Notes: generated from the letters alone by a model not told the origin. DNA of 64,000 nucleotides from Ahaetulla prasina (GCF_028640845.1 NC_080543.1:2867959-2931958), one strand, 5' to 3'. Counted from the first letter of the stretch, positions 20,840-48,605 are shown. Made by a program: numbers and translations.

Positions 20840-21720
20840 TTTGCAAGCTTTTTAGGGCAGGGGGACAAAAATCCTGGGTTGCAAAGGCTGCTGCAAAAGA
20901 TTGGGAAAGGGTTGCTTCCAAGCCCCTTCCCGAAATCCAATTTCTTTGGGATATTTGCCAGAGTTTTGGCCATGGCTACTTTGCATTGGATGGGAGACCA
21001 CTCGGCGATCCCCTGGACAGAATAACAGGGTTGGAAGGCGCCTTAATATTTACAGACCCTTCGCATCCTGGACATGAACTGTTTCAACTCCTACCCTCAA
21101 AACGACGCTATAGAGCACTGCACACCAGAACAACTAGACACAAGAACAGTTTTTTCCCGAAGGCCATCACTCTGCTAAACAAATAATTCCCTCAACACTG
21201 TCAGACTATTTACTGAATCTGCACTACTATTAATCGTTTCATAGTTCCCATCACCAATCTCTTTCCACTTATGACTGTATGACTGTAACTTTGTTGCTGG
21301 CAATCCTTATGATTTATATTGATATTGATTGTTCCTGGTTGCTTATTTGTAGCCTATAACTATCATTAAGTGTTGTATCATTAAGTGTTAAATTTGTACC
21401 CTATGACCATCATTTGTGTTGTAAATGTACCTTGATGAAGGTATCTTTTCTTTTATGTACACTGAGAGCATCTGCACCAAGACAAATTCCTTGTGTGTCC
21501 AATCACACTTGGCCAATAAAAAAATTCTATTCTATTCTAGTCTAGTCTAGTCTAGTCTAGTCTAGTCTAGTCTAGTCTATGACCATCATTAAGTGTTGTA
21601 CCTTGATGAAGGTATCTTTTCTTTTATGTACACTGAGAGCATATGCACCAAGACAAATTCCTTGTGTGTCCAATCACACTTGGCCAATAAATTCTATTCT
21701 ATTCTATTAAGAGATCTTCT
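20840..21720 (+). mobile_element. CR1-like LINE 3' end with degenerate ATTCT/TAGTC tail
   Basis: From about 21038 the frame reads [20 protein letters not shown], then NSFFPKAITLLNK and a stop at 21185. The 3' UTR (tatgactgtatgactgtaac) and the terminal 'cacttggccaataaa' at 21505 lead into (TTCTA)n and (GTCTA)n runs. A second tail copy follows at 21575-21715. 20840-21035 holds nothing recognisable. Confidence 0.8.
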
Positions 21721-21935
21721 AACCCAACCAAATCCCCAAAACTTTTACTTTAGATCTGTTGACCTCACCCCATTCCTAAGAGGTCTGTAAGGGGCATGCA
21801 TAAGCGTACCAGCGTGCCTACCGTCCCTGTCCTAATATTTTCTTTTATTTGTATTTTTTACATGTCTTTATAATTATGTTTATACTTGTATCTGTCATAA
21901 AATACATGCTTGACGAAAATAAATAAATAAAATAA
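21720..21935 (+). mobile_element. Non-LTR LINE 3' end
   Basis: 'gacctcaccccattcctaag' then 'ggggcatgcataagcgtacc', the same 3' end as at 5.47-5.69 kb, closing with (AAAT)n. The terminal part also recurs at 45.15-45.30 kb. Confidence 0.7.
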
Positions 21936-22030
21936 AACAGCCTCCTGCTCAAGCAGGAAACCCTATATATATATAAAAAGGAAGAAACAGCTGCAATCAC
22001 ACATTGCTCCCAGAAGCACGAAGCTGAAGC

Positions 22031-22064
22031 CTGAAGATGACGAATGAGACTTCGTCGAAACGTT
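22031..22064 (+). ncRNA. Candidate hammerhead core, type A, cleavage base changed
   Basis: Plus strand: CUGAAGA, intact 6-bp helix II, GAAA, but CGUU instead of CGUC. It lies in an isolated Penelope terminal repeat (21975-22130) with a short (TA)n at each side. GUU still obeys the NUH rule but is usually a poor site. Confidence 0.5.
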
Positions 22065-22274
22065 GCCAAGACACTTCCAATTTTACGCGGGAGAAAACCC
22101 GAATAACCAAAGACATATATATATATATAATTTCATGTGCAATCTTTTCTTAAAAGCCACCAGTGATGAAGCACCCACAACTTCTGGAGGCAAGTAGTTC
22201 CACTGGTTAATTGATCTCATTGTCAGGAAATTTCTCTTTATTTCCAGTCGGTTCTCTCCTTGATTATAATAATA

Positions 22275-22862
22275 TACAGGGAGTCTTTGGCGTACAACAG
22301 TTCATTTAGTGCCCGTTCCAAGTCACAACGGCACTGAACAAAGTTGACTTATGACCTTTTTTCACACTTGCGACCGCTGCAGCATCTCCCTGGTCATGTG
22401 ATCAAAATTGAGATGCTTGGCAACTGACTCATACTTACGACGGTCGCAGTGTCCCGGGGATCATCTTTTGTGACCTTCTGACCGGCAAAATCAGTGGGGA
22501 AACCAGATTAACTCAACAACCATATTACAGATAGTCCTTGGTTTGCAACCACAACTGAGCCCAAAATGTCTGTTGCTAAGTGAGACATTTGTTAAGTGGG
22601 GTTTGCCCCATTTTACGACCTTTCTTGCTACAGTTGTTAAGTGAATCACTGTCATTGTTAAGTTAGTCACCCAGTTGTTAAGTAAATCTGGCTTCCCCAT
22701 CGACTTGGCTTGTCAGCAGGTCGCAGAAGGGGATCGTGTGCACACACCCCCTTGGAATGTTGCAACCGTCATTAATTGGAGTCAGTTGCCAAGGGTCTCA
22801 ATTTTCATCACGTGACCTTGGCGATGGCTGCAACGGTCGTACGTGTGAAAAACCGTCGTAAA
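22275..22862. mobile_element. Two CAGGTAGTCC MITE copies
   Basis: 22275-22520: 'agggagtctttggcgtacaa' start, 'ggcaactgactcatacttac' body. 22525-22862: 'agatagtccttggtttgcaa' start, 'gttgttaagtaaatctggct' body, ending in 'gtgtgaaaaaccgtcgtaaa'. The right end of the second copy reappears at 23655-23735, after a hAT-like and a LINE insertion. Confidence 0.7.
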
Positions 22863-22863
22863 C

Positions 22864-23640
22864 AGAGGTGGGTTTCAGCAGGTTCTGACCAGTTCTGGAG
22901 ACCCGGTAGCGGACATTTTGAGTAGTTTAGAGAACCGGTAGTAAAAATTCTGACTGGACCCACCCTCATCTAGTCTCTGCCTCCCGAGTCCCAGCTGATC
23001 GGGAGGAAATGGGGATTTTGCAATAACCTTCCCCTGGGTGGGAATGGAGATTTTACAGTATCCTTCCCCTGCCACGCCCACCAAGCCATGCCACACCCAC
23101 CAAGTCACACCCACAGAACCGGTAGTAAACCAACCTGTAACCGGTAGTACCAGTAGTACCAACCTACCAATCTGCCTTCCATTGAGGACCTGTATACTGC
23201 ACGAATCAAGAAGAGGGCCGTGAAAATATTTGCAGATCCCTCGCATCCTGGACATCAACTGTTTCAACTCCTACCCTCAAAACGACGCTATAGAGCACTG
23301 CACACCAGAACAACTAGACACAAGATCAGTTTTTTCCCGAAGGCCATCACTCTGCTAAACAAATAATTCCCTCAACACTGTCAGACTATTTACTGAATCT
23401 GCACTACTATTAATCGTTTCATAGCTCCCATCACCAATCTCTTTCCACTTATGACTGTATGACTATAATTTGTTGCTGGCAACCTTTATGATTTATATTG
23501 ATATACTGACCATCAATTGTGTTGTAAATGTTGTACCTTGATGAAGGTATCTTTTCTTTTATGTACACTGAGAGCATATGCACCAAGACAAATTCCTTGT
23601 GTGTCCAATCACACTTGGCCAATAAAAATTCTATTCTAAA
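22864..23640. mobile_element. hAT-like accggtagt repeat followed by CR1-like LINE tail
   Basis: 22864-23160 starts CAGAGGTGGGTTTCAGCAGG and contains 'agaaccggtagtaaaaatt', matching the complete element at 62573-63130. From 23165 the LINE frame reads LPSIEDLY and later FFPKAITLLNK (stop about 23365), with a 3' tail ending in ATTCT units at 23640. Confidence 0.75.
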
Positions 23641-23739
23641 AATTCTATTCTATTCTAAAAAATTTTCACTGCTGTTGTAACTTTGAAGGGTCGCTAAATG
23701 AACTGTTGTAGCTCAAGAACTACCTGTATTTTAAGAAAG

Positions 23740-24540
23740 AAACCTTCCAGATGATGCTATGAGTGAATACAAGCAAACCTGTTAAAACATCTCTTTTACT
23801 GCTAATGCTCAGGTGTGTGAACTACACAACTCATGAGGCGATGCGTGTATTTACACACACACATCACATGTGTGTACTTACTTTTCCCCTTTCACACCCT
23901 CCCTCCCTAATCTCGTGTGCCTCCTGATTTGCACAGTGTGCTAAACTCTTGAACAAGGTGTGGATTAGTTCGCAAGCTCATTAAAAAAGACCCGCCTGTG
24001 ACTTTGCACACAATATGTGCGGCCTCTCACAGATCTGGGCAGGGGGAAGGCATGGCTCATACCCGTATTTTTCCATCCGGTTTTTCAGGGTTGGGGGATG
24101 CTCAGTGCTGAAAACAACCCCCCTCAAAGTTAAATAGAGCGTTTGCATGCGTGCTCGGGGTTAGGGAGGGCAGATCCAGCCTCCTCAGGTGGAATTGCAG
24201 CTTTTATGGTTTTTAATGTTGACTTTTAAGCCAAGGCATGACCGGCTCTTTGCAAAAACAAAAAAACCCACCTTTGTTTTATGACCTCTTTAGATGACGA
24301 ATGCGTGGCTTCAAAATGCTCTTCAGCGGCCGCTCTCTCTGTTTACCCTTCACCCATTCGCTTCCTGCACAGACTCCAAAGTAGCTGATCTTGCTTTGGG
24401 GGCTAAAGATAGACTACTAGGAAAACATAATTATAGGAGGGCACTTTATCCACAGTTCAAATATATCAGCGGCTGCTGCTGCTGCTGCTGCTCCGGGAAA
24501 TGTTTCCCTGGAAAGCTTTCCATGCATTTAGCTCTGCAGG
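23740..24540. other. Non-repetitive spacer without visible gene
   Basis: Largely unique-looking sequence where a PAAF1 terminal exon might be expected. No minus-strand frame resembling the WD-repeat C-terminus and no convincing splice acceptor plus stop was seen. It has a (CTG)7-8 run at 24473-24496 and short CA/TG runs near 23855-23880. Confidence 0.4.
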
Positions 24541-24564
24541 TAGCCCTCAACAAGATCAATCAAG

Positions 24565-24915
24565 CAGAACGGAGCTGGAAGGGACCTTGGAGGTCTTCTA
24601 GTCCAGCCCCCTGCTCAGGCAGGAGACCTTAAACCAGGGGTGTCCAACCTTGGTCCCTTTAAGACTTGTGGACTTCAACTCCCAGAGTCCCTCAGCCAGC
24701 AAAGCTCCACAGGTCTTAAAGGGACCAAGGTTGGAGACCCCTGCCCTAGAGCAAAGCTGGCTGAGGAACTCTGGGAGTTGAAGTCCACAAGTCTTAAAGG
24801 GACCAAGTTTGGACACCCCTGCCTTAAACCGATTTAGACAAGTGACTGTCCAGTCTCTTCTCAAAAACCTCCAGTGATGAAGTACCCACAATCTCTGGTG
24901 GCAAGCTGTTCCACT
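24565..24915 (+). mobile_element. CR1 tail interrupted by fold-back MITE arms
   Basis: 'gaccttggaggtcttctagt' (reverse CR1 end) precedes a fold-back region 24635-24825 with three arms, then CR1 sequence resumes at 24832 ('agtgactgtccagtctcttc', 'ggtggcaagctgttccact'). Confidence 0.7.
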
Positions 24916-25054
24916 GTATATGTATATGTATATGTATGTATGTATGTAAGGATAGTGTGTGTGTGTATTGAGTATGTATGTATATAAATAAATGTTTGTA
25001 TATATAAAGTGTGTGTATGTGTGTGTATATCTATATATACATACATACATACCA

Positions 25055-25745
25055 GTGGTGGGTTGCCCCCAGTTCAGAACGGTTCGCAAGAACTGGTAGT
25101 AAAACCGTCAGGAGGCTCCGCCCACCAGATGTCATCATAGGTGATCTGCACATGCGGATGTGTGATTGTCGTGTCCCCCTCCTCCGCTGACGGCCGGGTC
25201 AGGGAAATCCGAATCAGGCGTGCCTCCGCAGCTCTGCCAAAGTCCTAGCAAAGTCCTCAGGGCAGGCAGGAGACCAGAAAGTGACTTCAGCAAGATATGT
25301 TTAGACTTTGCCTGACTCAGAGAATGCCAGAAAGCAGGTCCTTTATATAGGCCATGGGGTGTGGCTCCATGACTCAGCACTTATCCAGGCCTGCCCCTCC
25401 CTTCGTTCTGTTGCCTCCGCCTATCAAGTCTTCTGACGCGAGGGTCACTCCAGTCTGCAGCTGTTGGCAATTGCCCTCCCTCAGGCTCACATGCTGTGGA
25501 GGAGGGGGAGGGGTCTAGTTGCTCCGTTTGCCTGGGCATGGAGCCAGAGCTGGGGGCTGGAGATATTTCCTCCTCTTCAGCCTGTCTGGGCATGGAGCCA
25601 GGGCTGGGGCCGGGAGGCATACTAGAACATTCCTCCGTGTTCGGAAGCAGATAAGAAGGCCCCGGCTGCGGTGAGATCGGACGAGACACAACAGTGATCC
25701 TGATGTGAACCGGTATTAAAGGTAAGTAGAACCCACCCCGATACA
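25055..25745. mobile_element. hAT-like repeat carrying an LTR insertion
   Basis: The left part 'cagtggtgggttgccccc' with 'aactggtagtaaaaccgtc' and the right part ending 'aggtaagtagaacccacc' frame the solo LTR at 25167-25693. It is preceded by alternating TATG/TGTA simple sequence (24916-25052). Confidence 0.65.
25167..25693 (-). mobile_element. Solo LTR, copy D (U3-ORF LTR family)
   Basis: 527 bp flanked by perfect GTGAT duplications (25162-25166 and 25694-25698). On the minus strand: TGTTGTGTCTCG start, a U3 open frame with acidic/proline blocks (PRQAEEEEISPAPSSGSMPR) ending WSDPRVRRLDRRRQQ, then TGAGTCA and 'tatataaagg' (TATA). R/U5 follows. Confidence 0.85.
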
Positions 25746-25784
25746 CACACACATAGTGTATGTATACACACATACACACACATA

Positions 25785-26117
25785 GTCCTTGACTTACATT
25801 TCACTTAGTGACAGCTCACAGTTACAACGGCACTGAAAAAAGTGACTTATGACCATTTTTCCCACTTATGACCTTTGCTGCATCTCCATGTTCATGTGAT
25901 TTACATTTGGATGTTTGACAAATGACTCGTATTTATGACGGTCGCAGTGTCCCGGGGTCACGTGATCCCCTTTTGCGACCTTCTGACAAGCAAAGTCAAC
26001 GGGGAAGCCGGATTCACTTAATGAACGTGTTACTCACTTAACAAATGCAATGGATTCACTTAACAAATGTGGCAAAACTCACTTAAGAAATTTCTCACTT
26101 AGCAACATAAATTTTGG
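25785..26117. mobile_element. CAGGTAGTCC MITE
   Basis: Starts 'atagtccttgacttacattt', body 'gtcccggggtcacgtgatcc', ends 'tagcaacataaattttgggc'. It runs straight into the (ATCT)n field. Confidence 0.75.
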
Positions 26118-26248
26118 GCTATCTCTATCTATCTATCTATCTATCTATCTATCCATCCATCCATCCATCCCATTCTTTCTCTTAACTAGTTCTATCATGC
26201 TTGTCTATCATCTATCCATCCATCCATCTTTCTAAATAGCTAGCTCAC

Positions 26249-26310
<62 letters not shown>

Positions 26311-26340
26311 CATCCATCCATCTCTTTCTAAATAGCTAGC

Positions 26341-26394
<54 letters not shown>

Positions 26395-26433
26395 AATCAT
26401 CCATCATCTATCTATGCAATACTATATATGCAA

Positions 26434-26497
<64 letters not shown>

Positions 26498-26515
26498 ATC
26501 TATCTATCATATAGC
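26118..26515. repeat. (ATCT)n = (GATA)n tetranucleotide field
   Basis: Four long blocks of CTAT/ATCT (about 26120-26152, 26250-26307, 26341-26393, 26436-26496) with CCAT variants and 'aaatagctagctc' spacers, followed by (CA)n at 26519-26536. GATA repeats are the core of the Bkm satellite of snakes. Confidence 0.95.
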
Positions 26516-26539
26516 AATACACACACACACACACACAAT

Positions 26540-27320
26540 CTTGGCTTTTTTTAAAACCATATCCAGGAGGCCCCACTGTTTCTGCCTTTTCAGATCCCAG
26601 TTGAGATACGGTCAAGAGGGGCTTGTGGTTACCTAAAAGAAATTCCTCCCATGGGGTCATTTATCCTGGCCTCTCCTCCCTCTGGTCAGTTCCTTTGCCC
26701 TGGCTTAAGAATCATCAAAAGATGAGGAGGAAACCCCCTTGTGGCTTTTCTAAATGCGAGGTGGCCTTTAATAGTAAGAAACCTTCAGAGCAAAAATTTT
26801 CAGGCGTCCTGTGTCTCGTTTTCGCAGGAATACCCGGTTCAGCCCCGAGTTCAGGTGAGGTCTTCTTAAAGTCATACCTGTCATCAGCTCCGTTCAAGCG
26901 ACTTTATAGCTAGAGCTGTGTTTTCTGAAGGTGGGCCGCTTTAAGAGGGGCGGACTTCAACTCCCAGAATTCCGCAGCCAGCATAGCATAGAATTCTGGG
27001 AGTTGAAGTCTGCCCCTCTTAAAGCGGCCCAGCTTCAGAAAACACAGCTATAGGTGACTGCAAACAAACTTCCCCGTTGGCCCCTTTCCAAGCAGTCATT
27101 GAGAGAAATCCCTGAACTAAATAAATCCAGCGTTTGCAATCCGTTGTTGGCATTTCCAGAAGGATCAGAGATCGGAAAGCTGGTATCTCCGAAGAATCCC
27201 ATCTCGGCAACAGGTATAGATTTCTTTCCCCCAGGGAGCTACCTAGAGAAATCAGAAAAAAAATATATCTCAGCTCATATGGTTTCCGACGACACCCTGG
27301 TTGTCTCCCCTTTGATGTAC
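26540..27320. other. Spacer with one fold-back MITE; no gene recognised
   Basis: 26926-27052 is a fold-back MITE ('ggcggacttcaactcccag' and its inverse, with matching 'ctgtgttttctgaaggtgg' ends). The rest looks unique; no exon could be assigned on either strand. Confidence 0.5.
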
Positions 27321-28310
27321 AGGTAGTCCTTGGCTTATGACCGCAATGGAGCCCACAATTTCCGTGGCAAAGCGAGACATTTGTTATGTGAGTTTCGCCC
27401 CATTTCTCAACCTTTCTGGCCACCGTTGTTAAGGGAATCACTGCAGTTGCTAAGTGAGTCACACGGTCTACAATTGAGCCCCAAATTTATGTTGCTCAGG
27501 GGGAAACTGGTTGTTCTGTCTCCGTCCTCACTTTGGAGTAATGAGCTGGCCTACAGCCAGTGGTTACACGGCTCCTATCAGTCCTGGCCGAGAAAACGCA
27601 GCTGCCTGCCAAAAAGTTCAAACAGATTAAGACTTCAGCTCACTTCAACACGATTCAGCTAATTTGCTTCCCATGGAACTGAGAGCAGTCCCAAAGCTCT
27701 TTATATATCCTGTGGGGTGGGGCTCCTGCCCCACCCTTCCCTTTGATGACGCTGCCTCTCTAATCTTCTGAAGCGCGGGTCGATCCAGGCTTGATTAGTA
27801 TGATTATCAGCTGCATCTGTAGGCGTAGCCTGAGGAAGGGAGGACTCAGGGGATGTCGGCCTCATTACGTCCTCCGACTGGCCTGGTTCTGGCTCATGGA
27901 GCCGGGCCAAAGGAATCGGTGCTCCTGAGGTAAGCCTTACCAGCCCTTCCCCCTCACTCTCGGAGTCACTTTCGGGCATGGGGCCAGGTTCGGAGGCTGG
28001 AGCCACAACACTGATTGAGTTTTGCCCCTTGTTACGACTTTCCTTGCCACCGTTGCTAAGCGAATCACTGCAGCTGTTAAATCAGTAACACGGTTGTTAA
28101 GTGAATCTGGCTTCCCCCATCGACTTTGCCGGTCAGAAGGTCGCAAAAAGGGATCACGTGACCCCTGGACACGGCGACCGTTATAAATGTGAGTTGCCAA
28201 GCATTCAAACTTTAATCAGGTGACCATGGGGATGCTGAGACAGTCGTTAAGTGTGCAAAAAAGTGCTTCGGTCACTAAACGAATGGTTGTAAGTCGAGGA
28301 CCACCTGTGC
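27319..28310. mobile_element. CAGGTAGTCC MITE split by an LTR
   Basis: Left half 27319-27511 starts TACAGGTAGTCCTTGGC; right half 28011-28310 ends GAGGACCACCTGTG. The two halves join into one MITE when the LTR at 27512-28010 is removed. Confidence 0.85.
27512..28010 (-). mobile_element. Solo LTR, copy B (U3-ORF LTR family)
   Basis: 499 bp between CTGGT and CTGAT (a 5-bp duplication with one change). Minus strand: TGTTGTGGCTCCAGCC start, U3 frame of about 100 codons (27701-28006): SESEGEGLVRLTSG, PEPGQSEDVMRPTSPESSLP, then WIDPRFRRLERQRHQREG, ending just before 'ggatatataaag' (TATA). This is the cleanest acidic-to-basic frame of the family. Confidence 0.85.
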
Positions 28311-28765
28311 AGTTATTTTTAATGTTATAATATTTTATCTGTACATCCTAGGAAGGAAACGGCAGTTTCTAAATTTAATAAATAAATAACTTTATTTTCC
28401 CCATCTGGCCGCGCAGAGAAATCGTAAGACGTATGCCATAGTGACGGATACGAAGTATACGAAAACAAATAAGAAGTTTCTCTTTATAAACAGATTAACA
28501 GAATTGGAAGGGACCTTGGAGGTCATCTAGTCCAGGGTCTCCAACCTTGGCAACTTTAAGACTTGTGGACTTCAACTCCCAGAGTTCCTCAGCCAGCAAA
28601 GCTACACCATCACAAATCATATGGTTCTTGATTTTATATCCTCTATCTAACACTTCCTTCCCTCTTTCGGTTTTTGGGGTAGGACCCCAATTCCTTTTTT
28701 ATTCCTGCCACATGTCCTTTCTTTGCTCAAAGTAAATCATGCTGAAAGTTGTGTTTTAAACCCAC

Positions 28766-44634
<15,869 letters not shown>

Positions 44635-44989
44635 CTTGGCCTCAGCCCCGCCCCGGAAGCCGCCGACGGGGGACCGCCCACCGGAAGGCCCTGGCGCCGC
44701 CCACCACGGCATCGGTTTGGCGCAAGCGGGAGGCCTGAGTGAGGCGGCAGTTGGAGGCGCTCGCGGAGGTGGGCGGGGCTTGGGCGGAGAGCCCGGCTTG
44801 GCCTACCTGGCAGGGCTGGCTTGAGGAGAGCGACCGCGCCGTCTCCCCTCCCCTCACCCCAACCCTGCGAGGTAGGCTTCTTTGGCGAGGGGAGGGGGGG
44901 GCGCTTCCTTCCCGATATTTTATTGGCATAAGAGGTAAAAAATCAGGTAGTTCGGTGATCTAAGTGGGCAGGTAGCCCCCCCCCTCCTT

Positions 44990-45140
44990 TGTGACCTTTG
45001 GACTTCAACTCCCAGAATTCCTGCTTCCTCTATTGAGTTTGCTTGTTGGCAACTCAGGAATTCTGGGAGTTGAAGTCCGTAGGAGTCATAAAATGGCCCT
45101 AGCTACTGACTCAGGAATTCTGGGAGTTGAAGTCCATATG
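44990..45140. mobile_element. Fold-back MITE arms
   Basis: 'tggacttcaactcccagaat' at 44999 and 'aggaattctgggagttgaag' at 45056 and 45111; a third arm lies at 45332. In the COA4 5' intron. Confidence 0.7.
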
Positions 45141-45619
45141 AAGTCCATTGAGGGGCGTGCATAAGAGCACCAGCGTTCCTGTCCTAATGTTCCCTTTGGT
45201 TGTATTCATTTTGTGTGTTTATTTCATGCTTATACTTATATATGTTGTTTAGTATTTGTTTGAAAAAATAAATAAACAAATAAATAAATAAATAAATAAA
45301 TAAAATGAGTCATAAAGGATTCATAGTTCTCAGGAATTCTGGGAGTTGAAGTCCACATGAGTCATAAGGGGGCCATAGTTGCCTATCCCTGATCAAAGGG
45401 GAAGCGAAAGATTTATTTGGCCCCATTTAAATTAATTGATTAAATCTTTATTGTCAGTGACCAACATATGTACAATGAGATTGGTTGAGCTACCTCAGTG
45501 CACCCCCCCACCCCCAATACAACTCAGGGTGAAAACAGAAAATCCCTAACCCAATAAATCATATTAACAAAACACCCAGTCCTATTGCACCAGTGCAGTA
45601 AAAGAGGGAGCATTACAAT

Positions 45620-46680
45620 AGAACAGAATAGATTTTTTTAATTGGCCACGTGTGATTGGACACACAAGGAATTTGTCTTGGTTCATATGCTATCAGTGTA
45701 TATAAAAAGAAAAGATACATTCGTCAAGAATCATAAGGTACAACACTTAATGATAGTCATAGGGTACAAATTTAACACTTAATGATACAACTCTTAATGA
45801 TAGTCATAGGCTACAAATAAGCAATCAGGAAACAATATCAATATAAATCATAAGGATTGCCAGCAACAAAGTTACAGTCATACAGTCATAAGTGGAAAGA
45901 GATTGGTGATGGGAACGATGAGAAGATTAATAGTAGTGCAGATTTAATAAATAGTTTGACAGTGTTGAGGGAATTATTTGTTTAGCAGAGTGATGGCCTT
46001 CGGGGAAAAACTGTCCTTGTGTCTAGTTGTTCTGGTGTGCAGTGCTCTATAGCGTCGTTTTGAGGGTAGGAGTTGAAACAGTTTATGTCCAGGATGCGAG
46101 GGATCTGTAAATATTTTCACGGCCCTCTTCTTGATTCGTGCGGTATACAGGTCCTCAATGGAAGGCAGGTTGGTAGCAATTATTTTTTCTGCCGTTCTAA
46201 TGATCCTCTGAAGTCTGTGTCTTTCTTGTTGGGTTGCAGAACCGAACCAGACAGTTATAGAGGTGCAAATGACAGACTCAATAATTCCTCTGTAGAACTG
46301 GATCAGCAGCTCCTTGGGCAGTTTGAGCTTCCTGAGTTGGCTCAGAAAAAAACATTCTTTGTTGTGCTTTTTTGATGATGTTTTTGATGTTAGGTGTCCA
46401 TTTTAGGTCTTGAGATATAGAACCTAGAAATTTGAAGGTCTCTACTGTTGATACTGTGTTATCTAGTATTGTAAGAGGTGGTAGTATGGGAGGGTTTCTC
46501 CTAAAGTCCACCACCATTTCTACGGTTTTGAGTGTGTTCAGTTCCAGATTGTTCCGGTCGCACCACGAGGCTAGTTGTTCAACCTCCTATCTGTATGCGG
46601 ATTCATCATTGTCCCGAATGAGACCGATCACTGTTGTGTAATCTGCGAACTTCAGTAGTTTAACAAGCAAGATTTAACGT
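45620..46680 (-). mobile_element. CR1-like LINE 3' half, inverted partner 1
   Basis: The minus strand carries reverse transcriptase thumb sequence: VVDFRRNPPILPPLTILDN, VSTVETFKFLGS, then IIESVICTSITVWFGS-like and the conserved tail to 'attggccacgtgtgattgga' at 45640. Two frameshifts. It is one of the longest copies here (about 1.06 kb). Confidence 0.85.
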
Positions 46681-46819
46681 GGATGGGAAAGTTATTAATT
46701 ATTATATCTATAGATACAGATAGTTGTATATGTGGATATGTATGTAGATAAAGATATTAAGTAGAACCTATAGTTGCAGCATCCAGGGGCCTCAACCCCT
46801 ACTTTGTGTTTCGATAACT

Positions 46820-47635
46820 GGTAAGATGGCTTCCACCTCTCACAATACTAGACAACACAGTATCAACAGTAGAAACCTTCAAATTTCTAGGTTCTATCAT
46901 ATCGCAAGATCTAAAATGGACAGCTAACATCAAAAACATCATTAAAAAAGGACAGCAAAGAATGTTCTTTCTGCGCCAACTCAATAAGCTCAAACTGCCC
47001 AAGGAGCTGCTGATTCAGTTCTACAGAGGAATTATTGAGTCTGTCATTTGCACCTCTATAACTGTCTGGTTCGGTTCTGCAACCCAAGAAGAAAAACACA
47101 GACTTCAGAGGATAATTAGAACTGCAGAAAAAATAATTGCTACCAACTTGCCTTCCATTGAGGACCTGTATACTGCATGAATCAAGAAGAGGGCCGTGAA
47201 AATATTTGCAGATCCCTCGCATCCTGGACATAAACTGTTTCAACTCCTACCCTCAAAACGACGCTATAGAGCACTGCACACCAGAACAACTAGACACAAG
47301 AACAGTTTTTCCCCCCAAAGGCCATCACTCTGCTAAAGAAATAATTCCATCAACACTGTCAAACTATTTACTAAATCTGCACTACTATTAATCCTCTCAT
47401 AGTTCCCATCACCAATCTCTTTCCATTTATGACTATGACTATAACTTGTTGCTGGCAATCCTTATGATTTATATTGATATATTGACCATCAATTGTGTTG
47501 TAAATGTTGTACCTTGATGAACGTATCTTTTCTTTTATGTACACTGAGAGCATATGCACCAAGACAAATTCCTTGTGTGTCCAATCACACTTGGCCAATA
47601 AAAAATTCTATTCTATTCTATTCTATTCTTAAAAT
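46820..47635 (+). mobile_element. CR1-like LINE 3' half, inverted partner 2
   Basis: Plus-strand VSTVETFKFLGS-like start, then FLRQLNKLKLPKELLIQFYR, GIIESVICTSITVWFGSATQ, RLQRIIRTAEKIIATNLPSI, and the standard tail ending in ATTCT units at 47632. It lies head-to-head with the copy at 45.62-46.68 kb across a spacer of about 140 bp. Confidence 0.85.
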
Positions 47636-47992
47636 AATAACAAAAAGAGAAAATGTGGTAAGGCTGATGCTATTAAAACCAAGCAAAAAATTATTTTTCA
47701 TTGCCTGATGCTCCTGCTAATTGGTCTAATTGAGTTAGGCCTGGAGCCACTGGCAGTCAGCAACCACTGCCAGTCTTTCATTAGAGAGCTTGTAGGTCCC
47801 TGTCCCTTCAATAGATCCTTAATTTGGGGGTAATTAGCTGACATTCTGAGGCTAATGGAGCAGTTTGTCCTGGCTTGTTTGTGACTTGATCAGTTTGGGA
47901 TTGCCATTGCCAAGTAGCTTGTATAAACCCACAGCCTGCTTCTTTCGTGTAGGGGAATAATAACATTATTTTGAGACAAAGGAAAAGGAGTA

Positions 47993-48482
47993 CAGGTAAG
48001 TCCTTGACTGTCAACGGTTCGCTTAGTGACCATTCAAAGTTACGACGACACCGAAAAAAGTCACTCATGACCATTTTTCACACAACCGTTGCAGTGCCCC
48101 CATGGTCACGTGATCACACTTCAGATGCTTGGCAAGTGACTCGTATTTACGACGGTCGCCGTGTCCCGGGGTCAGGTGATTCTCCTTTTGCGACCTTCTG
48201 ACCAGCAACGCCAATGGGGAAGCCAGATTCATTTAACAACCGTGTTACTAATTTAACAACTGCAGCGATTCAGTTAACCACCGTGGCAAGAAAGGTCGTG
48301 AAAGGCAGCCAAACCCACTTAAATGTTTCACTTAACGACAAATTTGTTGCACGGTCACTAAATGCACTGTTGTAAGCAGAGTACTTCAGTTTAAGTACTA
48401 TTGGTATTCTTTTTTTCAATGCTATTGTAACTTTGAACTGTCGTTAAATGAACGCTTGTAACTTGAATCAGTAAAAGAAAAC
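47993..48482. mobile_element. CAGGTAGTCC MITE, decayed
   Basis: TACAGGTAAGTCCTTGACTG at the left, 'cgtgtcccggggtcaggtga' body, and a rearranged right half near 48350-48480. Confidence 0.7.
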
Positions 48483-48571
48483 TGTAGAGATTCTCAGTCA
48501 TCCAGGTTGTGGTTTTGTCCCAAAGGTGCTTTTTTCAGGAGGCAATTGGACTTTCTTGTTTTTCTTTTGAA

Positions 48572-48605
48572 GACGTTTCACTCCTCATCCAAGAAGCTTC
48601 TTCAG
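48572..48605 (-). ncRNA. Candidate hammerhead core, type B
   Basis: Minus strand CUGAAGA, unpaired A, GCUUCU with GGAGU-side pairing partly changed (AGGAGU), GAAA, CGUC. Conserved boxes are intact; two helix II pairs changed, one to G-U. Confidence 0.5.

Noticed and set aside
20665..21186. 173-codon plus-strand frame upstream of DNAJB13
   Set aside because: First half lies in the GC-rich promoter, second half is a LINE tail; no conserved domain.
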